A stretch of DNA of 64,000 nucleotides from Streptomyces sp. AA1529 (lineage in GTDB: Bacteria; Actinomycetota; Actinomycetes; Streptomycetales; Streptomycetaceae), in contig NZ_ALAP01000098.1 in the NCBI RefSeq assembly GCF_000280905.1, positions 57,116 to 121,115 of the forward strand, written 5' to 3'. Numbering within the stretch: position 1 is the first letter of the stretch; each line of letters opens with the position of its first letter. The position numbers and the translations under genes are program-made. Of this stretch, positions 57,909 to 64,000 are shown one piece after another. The notes under the pieces were generated by a model. It was not told where the DNA came from, ran no database searches, and saw nothing but the letters and a program-made list of their open reading frames with translations.

Positions 57909-59239
57909 GCGGCGCCGTTCCGGAACCCGGCGTACCGGGCCCTGCCTCCGCCGCTGCTTCTCCGGAACCCGCCCCGCAACCGGCCCCGGGCTCCGCCGCA
58001 CCGGCCCCGGGCTCCGCCGCACCGGCCCCCGACCGGGACGTGTTCGATCCGCGCCGCTACGCGCGGGGGCTGCCGCACGAGGTGTTCCGTGCGCTGCGGG
58101 ACGGCGAGCCGGTGGCCTGGCAGCCGGAGTACGAGGTGCTGGGCTGGCCCGCGGGGCCGGGGTTCTGGGCGGTGACGCGGCACGCGGACGTGCTGCGGGT
58201 GCTGCGTTCGCCCGGCGACTTCTCCTCGTACGAGGGCGCCACCCAGATCCGCGATCCGGCGCCGGAGGATCTGCCGTTCATCCGCCGGATGATGCTCAAC
58301 CAGGATCCGCCGGCCCACAACCGGCTGCGCACTCTGGTCAGCCGTGCCTTCACCCGGCGCCGCGTGGAGCGGTTCGAGGCCCAGGTGCGGCAGCGGGCGC
58401 GCAGACTGCTGACGGGGGCGCTGCGGCAGGCGCGGGAGCGGGGGAGCTGCGATCTGGTCGCCGCCGTCACCGACGACTTCGCGCTGCTGAACCTCGCGGA
58501 TCTGCTGGGGGTGCCCACCGGGGACCGGGGGCTGCTGCTGGAGTGGACCGAGCGGATCATCGGCTACCAGGATCCGGATCAGGCCCGTACCGTGCTCGGT
58601 CCGGACGGCCGTCCGGCCGATCCGCGGTCGCCGGCCATGCTCCAGGAGATGTTCGACTACGCGCGCCGGCTGGCGTCCCACAAGCGTGCGCATCCGGCGG
58701 ACGATGTCATGACCGCGCTGGCGCACGGTTTGACGGGTGCCGAGCTGGAGATGTTCTTCTTCCTGCTGACGGTTGCGGGCAACGACACGGTGCGCAGTGC
58801 CGCCCCGGGCGGGTTGCTCGCACTGGCGCAGCATCCGCGCGCCCAGTGCACCCTGCGGGAGCTGGTGCGGGCCGGGCAGGTGCGGGCGCAGGCGGTGGCG
58901 GTGGAGGAGCTGCTGCGCTGGCACACCCCGGTGCTCAGTTTCCGGCGCACCGCGGTCCGGGATCTCGAACTGTCGGGGCGGCGGATCGGCGCGGGCGAGA
59001 AGGTGGTGGTCTTCCACGCGTCCGCCAACTATGACGAGCGGGTCTTCGACGCGCCGCACACGCTGGATCTGGCCCGTGCGCACAATCCGCACGTGGCGTT
59101 CGGTGCGGGTCCGCACGTGTGCATGGGTGCCCATTTCGCGCGCCTCCAGTTGCGTGTTCTGCACCAGGAGGCGGCGCGGCTGCTGCCGCCGTACGAGCTG
59201 CTGCAGCAGGGGGAGGGGCCGGGCAGGTGCGCCGGCTAG
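57905..59239 (+). CDS. Cytochrome P450, 444 aa
   Basis: Soluble bacterial P450. A Pro/Ala-rich N-terminus of ~43 residues precedes the fold. The I-helix carries AGNDTVRSA (oxygen activation), the K-helix EELLRWHTP with ExxR, and the heme loop FGAGPHVCMGAHFARLQL with Cys406 as heme ligand. Substrate unknown; the helix sequences resemble CYPs acting on hydrophobic or steroid-like substrates (weak inference). The GTG start overlaps the hydrolase. Needs a ferredoxin from elsewhere. Its stop overlaps the convergent MerR gene by four bases. Confidence 0.93.
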   Translation: MSGAVPEPGVPGPASAAASPEPAPQPAPGSAAPAPGSAAPAPDRDVFDPRRYARGLPHEVFRALRDGEPVAWQPEYEVLGWPAGPGFWAVTRHADVLRVLRSPGDFSSYEGATQIRDPAPEDLPFIRRMMLNQDPPAHNRLRTLVSRAFTRRRVERFEAQVRQRARRLLTGALRQARERGSCDLVAAVTDDFALLNLADLLGVPTGDRGLLLEWTERIIGYQDPDQARTVLGPDGRPADPRSPAMLQEMFDYARRLASHKRAHPADDVMTALAHGLTGAELEMFFFLLTVAGNDTVRSAAPGGLLALAQHPRAQCTLRELVRAGQVRAQAVAVEELLRWHTPVLSFRRTAVRDLELSGRRIGAGEKVVVFHASANYDERVFDAPHTLDLARAHNPHVAFGAGPHVCMGAHFARLQLRVLHQEAARLLPPYELLQQGEGPGRCAG

Positions 59240-60075
59240 TCTCCAACTTCATCCACGGGATCAAGGCACTGCCGGTCCGGCTGTCCGGTGCCTAGCCAGT
59301 CCTCCAGCTCGGCGCGTACCCGCCGGTCCAGGGCCAGGCCCAGTTCCGCCTCGACGATCTGTTTGGCGGTCGGTGCCAACTGGGTGAGCAGGTCGTTCAG
59401 CTCGGCCGGATCGGTGGACTGCTGCCGGGGCAGCAGATGGGTGCGGAAGAGGCGGGCGAAGGTGGCGGCGATCTCGTCGGTCTGGGTGCGCAGTTCGCGG
59501 GCCGCGGCCAGTACGTCGGCCAGCGGGATGCCCTTGGCGACCAGTTCGGCTGAGCCGTCCAGCAGCCGGCGGCTGGTGTGGACGAATTCGTCGCCGTCGA
59601 CGGCCACGTAGCCGAGGTCCAGGGAGTCGGCCAGGTTCTCGGGGGTGACCTCGCCCTGGAAGCGGTCGGCGAGTTCCTCCGGGGTGAGCCGGACGGGGAT
59701 CTCCTCGGAGAAGGGGGTGACCACCGCGCTGTCCAGGCCCATGACCTCGGCGGCGGTGCGGACGTCGCGGCCCTTCTCGAAGGCGTCGAGCAGGTCGGCG
59801 ATGCCGCCGAGGGTGTGGCCGCGGGCCAGCAGCGCGGTGATGCTGCGCAGCCGCGCGAGGTGGTGGTCGTCGTACCAGGCGATGCGGCCCTCGCGGCGGG
59901 GCGGCGGGAGGAGTTTGCGTTCGCGGTAGAAGCGCAGGGTGCGGGTGGTGATTCCGGCGGCCGCGGCCAGTTGGTGGGCGCGGAACTCCCGCTGCCCGGC
60001 GGTTGGCCCACCGGCCGGGTCCTCGGCGGGTGGGCCGGCTCCGTCGGTCGTGTGTTGCTCGTTCGCGCTCGCCAC
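59236..60075 (-). CDS. MerR family regulator, 279 aa
   Basis: HTH (HQLAAAAGITTRTLRFYRERKLLPPPRREGR, ending YDDHHLARLRSI) at about residues 33-85, followed by a long C-terminal helical domain. That domain has been found in streptomycete MerR proteins beside lipid or ketone-oxidation genes. The GTG at 60075 follows GGGAG at close spacing. It is divergent from the monooxygenase operon and convergent with the P450 gene. It most likely controls the monooxygenase operon, perhaps through the dyads between 60218 and 60269 (inference). Confidence 0.87.
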   Translation of the reverse strand: MASANEQHTTDGAGPPAEDPAGGPTAGQREFRAHQLAAAAGITTRTLRFYRERKLLPPPRREGRIAWYDDHHLARLRSITALLARGHTLGGIADLLDAFEKGRDVRTAAEVMGLDSAVVTPFSEEIPVRLTPEELADRFQGEVTPENLADSLDLGYVAVDGDEFVHTSRRLLDGSAELVAKGIPLADVLAAARELRTQTDEIAATFARLFRTHLLPRQQSTDPAELNDLLTQLAPTAKQIVEAELGLALDRRVRAELEDWLGTGQPDRQCLDPVDEVGD

Positions 60076-60217
60076 GTCTCCCAGCCTAGGTCGTGTCGGC
60101 GGAGTCTCCGCCGTCCTGCGGGCGGACGACGCTGCGTCGGGGGCGGTTCCGGGCCGGGCGCCGGGCGCGGCCGTCTCGGTGCGACCGCCGGTAACTTTCC
60201 TCGCGCCGACCCCTACC

Positions 60218-60269
60218 CATGAGTATGCGACTGCCCTACTCTCATGACTGTGCCAGTGATTACTGGCAC
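60218..60269. promoter_or_regulatory. Operator region of the monooxygenase operon
   Basis: Perfect 8-bp palindrome GTGCCAGT-GATT-ACTGGCAC at 60250-60269. Upstream, CATGAG (60218-60223) and CTCATG (60241-60246) form a second dyad with an inner GAGTA/TACTC pair. Both lie between MerR and the monooxygenase. Confidence 0.6.
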
Positions 60270-60349
60270 GATTCGGGGTCCGCGGTGCGCGAGCGCGGCA
60301 GGACGCGACACCCACGACGCAGCACGCGACAGATCCGGGAGGCGGCGGC

Positions 60350-61993
60350 ATGGCGGCCGAGCACGAGCAGGAGCACGTACGGGTGGCGGTGATCGGCACG
60401 GGGTTCGGCGGCCTGGGAGCCGCCGTACGACTGCGCCGCGCGGGGACGACGGACTTCGTCGTCCTGGAGCGCCGGGAAGCCGTCGGCGGCACCTGGCACG
60501 ACAACACCTATCCGGGATGCGCGTGCGACATCCCCTCGCACCTGTACTCCTTCTCCTTCGCGCCCAACGCCGACTGGCCGCGCAGCTTCTCGCCCCAGCC
60601 GGACATCCGCGCCTACCTGGAGCAGGTCGCCGACACCTTCGGGCTGCGCCAGCACATCCGCTTCAACACCGAGGTGCAGCAGCTGAGCTGGGACGCGGAG
60701 GAGCTGCACTGGCGGGTGGAGACCTCCGCGGGCACGCTCACGGCCGACCTGGTCGTCTCCGCCACCGGACCGCTCTCCGAGCCCAAGCTGCCCGACATCC
60801 CCGGCCTGGACTCCTTCGAGGGGAAGGTCTTCCACTCGGCCACCTGGGACCACGACTACGACCTGCGGGGCAAGCGGGTGGCGGTGGTCGGCACCGGCGC
60901 CTCGGCGATCCAGATCATCCCCGCCATCCAGCCGGTCGTCGGCGAACTGACCGTCTTCCAGCGCACCCCGGCCTGGGTGCTGCCGCGCAACGACCGCCGT
61001 ATCAGCGCCACCGAGCGGAAACTGCACGCCCGCTTCCCCGCCACCCAGAAGCTGCGCCGCTTCGCACTGTGGGGCGTACGGGAGCTGGAGACGCAGGTCT
61101 TCGCCAACCACCCGAACCTGCTGCCCGCCGTGGAGAAGATCTCCAAGCTGCACATGAAGCGTGCGGTCAAGGACCCCGAGCTGCGCCGCAAGCTGTCGCC
61201 GGACTACCGCGTCGGCTGCAAGCGCACGCTGCTGTCCGACGACTACTATCCGGCCCTCGCGCAGCACAACACACACGTCGTCGACTCCGGCCTCAAGGAG
61301 GTCCGCGGCAACACGCTGGTCTCCGCGGACGGCCGCGAGGTGGAGGTCGACGCGGTGGTCTTCTGCAGCGGCTTCCACGTCTCCGACATGCCGCTCGCCC
61401 ACCTGGTCAAGGGGGCCGACGGGGAGACGCTGGCCGAGGCGTGGGCCGAGGACGGGATGAACGCGCTGCGCGGGACGACCGTGGCCGGCTTCCCCAACTT
61501 CCTGTTCGTCATCGGGCCGAACACCGGCCTGGGTACCAGCTCGATGGTGCTGATCATCGAGGCACAGCTCAACTACCTGGTCGACTACCTGCGGAAGCTG
61601 GACACCCTCGGCGGCGGCGAACAGGCCGCACTGGACGTCCGGCCGATCGCGCAGCACACCTACAACGCCAAGCTGCGCGAACGCATCGCCTCCAGCGTCT
61701 GGGAGACCGGCTGCACGAGCTGGTACCTGGACGCGCAGGGCCGCCCGGTGGCCGTGTGGCCCGGCACCACGGCCGAGTTCCGCAAGGCCACCCGGGAGGT
61801 GTGGCTGGAGGAGTACGAAGTGCTGCGCCCCGGCGGCGCGGGTGCGGCCCGCCGCAAGGCGCCGCTGCTCGCGGGGAGCACGAACCGGGGCGCGGCCACC
61901 GGCGCCTTCCACGCGGCGGAGGACATGCCCACTGCGGCGCGGAGCGGCAGTGCCGCCGCGGCCCGCCGCGACACCGCGGAGGACGTGCGATGA
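60350..61993 (+). CDS. FAD-dependent Baeyer-Villiger-type monooxygenase, 547 aa
   Basis: Flavin monooxygenase that should insert oxygen into ketones using NADPH. N-terminal FAD Rossmann motif VAVIGTGFGGLG, then ERREAVGGTWHDNTYPGCACDIPSHLY, typical of BVMOs. The NADPH motif is VAVVGTGASAIQIIPAI. The fingerprint FEGKVFHSATWDHD matches FxGxxxHxxxW[PD]. The C-terminus is Ala/Arg-rich. First gene of a tightly overlapping three-gene operon; the ATG at 60350 follows GGGAGG. Substrate unknown. Confidence 0.93.
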   Translation: MAAEHEQEHVRVAVIGTGFGGLGAAVRLRRAGTTDFVVLERREAVGGTWHDNTYPGCACDIPSHLYSFSFAPNADWPRSFSPQPDIRAYLEQVADTFGLRQHIRFNTEVQQLSWDAEELHWRVETSAGTLTADLVVSATGPLSEPKLPDIPGLDSFEGKVFHSATWDHDYDLRGKRVAVVGTGASAIQIIPAIQPVVGELTVFQRTPAWVLPRNDRRISATERKLHARFPATQKLRRFALWGVRELETQVFANHPNLLPAVEKISKLHMKRAVKDPELRRKLSPDYRVGCKRTLLSDDYYPALAQHNTHVVDSGLKEVRGNTLVSADGREVEVDAVVFCSGFHVSDMPLAHLVKGADGETLAEAWAEDGMNALRGTTVAGFPNFLFVIGPNTGLGTSSMVLIIEAQLNYLVDYLRKLDTLGGGEQAALDVRPIAQHTYNAKLRERIASSVWETGCTSWYLDAQGRPVAVWPGTTAEFRKATREVWLEEYEVLRPGGAGAARRKAPLLAGSTNRGAATGAFHAAEDMPTAARSGSAAAARRDTAEDVR

Positions 61994-62952
61994 GCCGCAT
62001 TCTGCAGGGACTCACCGGGCGCTACGCGCCGCCCGCGCCGGCGCGCGAGCTGACGGCACGCTCCGGGGACGGGGTGCGCTTCCCCGTCGAGGTGCACGGC
62101 CGGGCCGGCGACCCCGCGGTCGTCCTCGCCCACGGCTGGACCTGTTCGACGCTGTTCTGGGCGCCGGTCATCCGGGACCTGACCGCGGGCGGCCACCGCG
62201 TCGTGGTCTACGACCAGCGGGGGCACGGCCGCAGCCCGGCCCCCGCGACCCCGATGGCGTGCAGCACCGCCATGCTCGCCGACGACCTGTGTGCCGTCCT
62301 GGAGGCGGCGCTGGAGCCGGGGGAGCGCGCCGTCATCGGCGGCCACTCGATGGGCGGCATGACGATCATGGCAGCGGCGGGCCGGCAGCGGCTGCGCGAG
62401 CACGGCGCCGCGCTGCTGCTGTGCAGCACCGGAGCGCAGCATCTGACGGGGCAGGCCCGGGTGCTGCCGTTCCGCTCGGAGCGGGTGCGCGCGGTCGCGC
62501 ACCGCGCGCTGCTGGGCTCCTCCGCGCCGCTGGGTCCCGTCACCCCGCTGACCCGCAAGGCCCTCGCCTACGGCACGCTCGGGCCCCGGCCCGAGCGGGA
62601 CGCCGTCGAGGCGACCGCCCGCATCGTGCACGCCTGCCCCACCCGGGTGCGGTCGGCGTGGGGCGGGGTGCTGGCCGGACTCGACCTGTCGGCCAAGGTG
62701 CCGCACCTGGACGCGCCCACCGCCGTCGTCGCCGGCACCCACGACCGCCTCACCCCGCTCCCGCACGCCCACCGGATGGCCGCCCTGCTCCCGGACTGCA
62801 CGGGCGTGCACCAGCTCGAAGGGCGCGGGCACATGACGCCGCTGGAGGAGCCCGGGACGGTCGCCGAGGTCCTGGCCGGGCTCGCCCGGGACCACCTCGC
62901 CACCGCCGGGCGCGCGGCGAAGCCGTCGAAGAAGAAGGAGAAGAGCGCATGA
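61990..62952 (+). CDS. Alpha/beta hydrolase of the monooxygenase operon
   Basis: 320 aa. VVLAHGWTCSTLFWAPVIRDL (oxyanion hole), VVYDQRGHGRSP, nucleophile elbow IGGHSMGGMTIMAAAG, acid Asp in VVAGTHDRLTPLPHA and His in LEGRGHMTPLEEP. The start overlaps the monooxygenase stop (ATGA). The likely job is cleaving the ester made by the monooxygenase (inference). The C-terminus is Lys-rich. Confidence 0.92.
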   Translation: MSRILQGLTGRYAPPAPARELTARSGDGVRFPVEVHGRAGDPAVVLAHGWTCSTLFWAPVIRDLTAGGHRVVVYDQRGHGRSPAPATPMACSTAMLADDLCAVLEAALEPGERAVIGGHSMGGMTIMAAAGRQRLREHGAALLLCSTGAQHLTGQARVLPFRSERVRAVAHRALLGSSAPLGPVTPLTRKALAYGTLGPRPERDAVEATARIVHACPTRVRSAWGGVLAGLDLSAKVPHLDAPTAVVAGTHDRLTPLPHAHRMAALLPDCTGVHQLEGRGHMTPLEEPGTVAEVLAGLARDHLATAGRAAKPSKKKEKSA

Positions 62953-63839
62953 GCAGGGTCGCACTGGAGGGGCAGGTCGCCGTCATCACGGGTGCGGCGC
63001 GCGGCGTGGGGGCGCTGCTCGCGCGGAAGATGGCGGCGCGCGGCGCCAGGATCGCCCTCGTCGGGCTGGAGCCGGACGAACTGGAGCGGGTGAGCGCGTC
63101 CCTGCACACCGAATCGGCGCACTGGCACGCCGACGTCACCGACCACGAGGCGATGGCCCGGGTCGCACGCGAGGTCAAGGCGCACTTCGGGAAGGTCGAC
63201 ATCGCCGTCGCCAACGCCGGGGTGGCCACGGGCGGGCCGTTCATGGACTCCGACCCGGTCGCCTGGCGCCGGGTCATCGAGGTGAACCTCATCGGCGGCG
63301 CCGTCACCGGCCGGGCCTTCCTGCCCGTACTGCAGGAGTCGCGCGGCTACTTCCTGCAGATCGCCTCGCTCGCGGCGATCACCCCGGCGCCGATGATGAC
63401 GGCGTACTGCGCCTCCAAGTCCGGTGTGGAGGCGTTCGCGCACAGCCTGCGCGCCGAGGTCGGGCACAGCGGAGTCGGGGTCGGCGTCGGCTATCTGAGC
63501 TGGACCGACACCGACATGGTGCGCGGCGCGGACGCGGACGAGGTGATGCGCGACGTACGGCAGCGGCTGCCGTGGCCCACCAACAAGACCTATCCGCTGG
63601 GCCCGGCCGTCGACCGGCTCGTCGCGGGCATCGAGCGCCGGTCCCCGCATGTGTACGGGCAGTGGTGGCTGCGCGGGATGCAGGGCATCCGCGGCTACCT
63701 CGCCCCGCTGATCGGCGGTCCCCTCGGGCAGCGCGAGATGAAGGCCGTCGCCGCCCGGCTGGAGTCCTCCGGCGGGGTGGCCACCGGGCTCGTCGGCGCG
63801 GGCGGAGAGGCGGACGAGAAGGCCCGCGCGGAGCGCTGA
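62949..63839 (+). CDS. Short-chain dehydrogenase/reductase, 296 aa
   Basis: Classical SDR: cofactor motif TGAARGVG (residues about 15-22), NAG motif in IAVANAGVA, catalytic Ser in QIASLAAI, and YCASK with Tyr/Lys. A C-terminal extension after the SDR core ends in an Ala/Glu/Arg tail. It overlaps the hydrolase by ATGA. It probably oxidises an alcohol to the ketone used by the monooxygenase or oxidises the released alcohol (inference). Confidence 0.93.
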   Translation: MSRVALEGQVAVITGAARGVGALLARKMAARGARIALVGLEPDELERVSASLHTESAHWHADVTDHEAMARVAREVKAHFGKVDIAVANAGVATGGPFMDSDPVAWRRVIEVNLIGGAVTGRAFLPVLQESRGYFLQIASLAAITPAPMMTAYCASKSGVEAFAHSLRAEVGHSGVGVGVGYLSWTDTDMVRGADADEVMRDVRQRLPWPTNKTYPLGPAVDRLVAGIERRSPHVYGQWWLRGMQGIRGYLAPLIGGPLGQREMKAVAARLESSGGVATGLVGAGGEADEKARAER

Positions 63840-63891
63840 CGCCTCCGGAAGCGCTGTCCCATGCCGGGGCGCACCGGCATCCGGACACGCT

Positions 63892-63927
63892 GCGGCTTCC
63901 TGCCGCCGTCACGGGGCAGGAAGCCGC
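63892..63927 (+). terminator. Terminator of the monooxygenase operon
   Basis: Perfect 13-bp stem GCGGCTTCCTGCC / GGCAGGAAGCCGC with a 10-nt loop, 52 bp after the SDR stop. No further gene is seen before the window end. Confidence 0.75.
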
Positions 63928-64000
63928 GGCATGCCGATTCGGCGCCTGAGCAGTGCACCACCGGGCCCGCGGAGATTGCCGCCGGGCAGGGGGTGGGCCG

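Noticed and set aside
49758..60229. Identical 10-mer TGAGTATGCG in two promoter regions (49758 and 60220)
   Set aside because: In 64 kb many 10-mer pairs are expected by chance; flanking bases do not match.
1..64000. CRISPR arrays, insertion sequences, rRNA operons, phage genes
   Set aside because: No regularly spaced long repeats, transposase motifs or rRNA sequences seen. All tandem repeats have units of 9-18 bp without spacers.
56000..64000. Antibiotic biosynthetic gene cluster around the P450 and monooxygenase
   Set aside because: No PKS, NRPS, terpene cyclase or other core synthase is present; the genes fit a small oxidation or catabolic pathway better.

Overview
The window is high-GC actinobacterial chromosome, most likely Streptomyces or a close relative. 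Supporting signs are the strong G/C third-position bias, frequent GTG starts, an HrdD-type sigma factor, an hsp18/rheA pair, dense TetR and MerR regulators, and gene order that I recall from Streptomyces coelicolor (tetR, efflux gene, hrdD, deoR, fruK, fruA). I see no rRNA, CRISPR array, insertion sequence, integrase or phage module. Two tRNA genes are present, Arg(CCT) and Ala(CGC).

Layout. Bases 1-6800: a 5'-truncated D-Ala-D-Ala carboxypeptidase, a large membrane protein, two VOC proteins and a divergent TetR/NmrA-reductase pair. 7-13 kb: a flavoprotein opposite an XRE regulator, a lipoprotein, a TetR regulator and the remnant of a LuxR-type regulator. 12.8-16 kb: divergent hsp18/rheA, a TetR/DUF1772 pair and tRNA-Arg. 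16-22 kb: a secreted GH3 hexosaminidase, a WrbA flavodoxin, and a TetR regulator with a 14-TM drug exporter. 22-27.5 kb: hrdD with a SigR-type promoter, then the fruR-fruK-fruA fructose PTS operon. 27.7-38.8 kb: P1 peptidase, MscL, a CpaB-like protein, MTA phosphorylase, a CIRCE-controlled zinc-ribbon chaperone (Ruc family), MFS, a K+/H+-type antiporter and a penicillin-acylase family enzyme. 39-45.7 kb: 5-formyl-THF cyclo-ligase opposite galU-moeA(glp)-moaC-mog-rimJ-sepX, an order conserved with Mycobacterium (Rv0991c to Rv0996) except for the inserted moaC and mog. 46-55.8 kb: exporters, RlmA-type methyltransferase, a MerR/hydrolase pair, a small M15-like secreted protein, SMR and an acyltransferase-like protein lacking its nucleophile. 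56-64 kb: exonuclease III, then a catabolic or biosynthetic block made of hydrolase-P450, a MerR regulator and a Baeyer-Villiger-type monooxygenase-hydrolase-SDR operon.

How the genes work together. Several units are regulator-target pairs with visible operators in the shared intergenic DNA. Stress physiology recurs: heat shock by RheA and by HrcA/CIRCE, and thiol stress by SigR at hrdD. The 39-46 kb block joins molybdenum cofactor genes to the gephyrin-like/SepX cell-division pair. The best candidates for a second look are the CIRCE-ruc unit, the glp/sepX operon, the MerR promoter with a near-leaderless hydrolase, the four 11-bp direct repeats at 35.74 kb, and the acyltransferase-like protein with Ser replaced by Gly.
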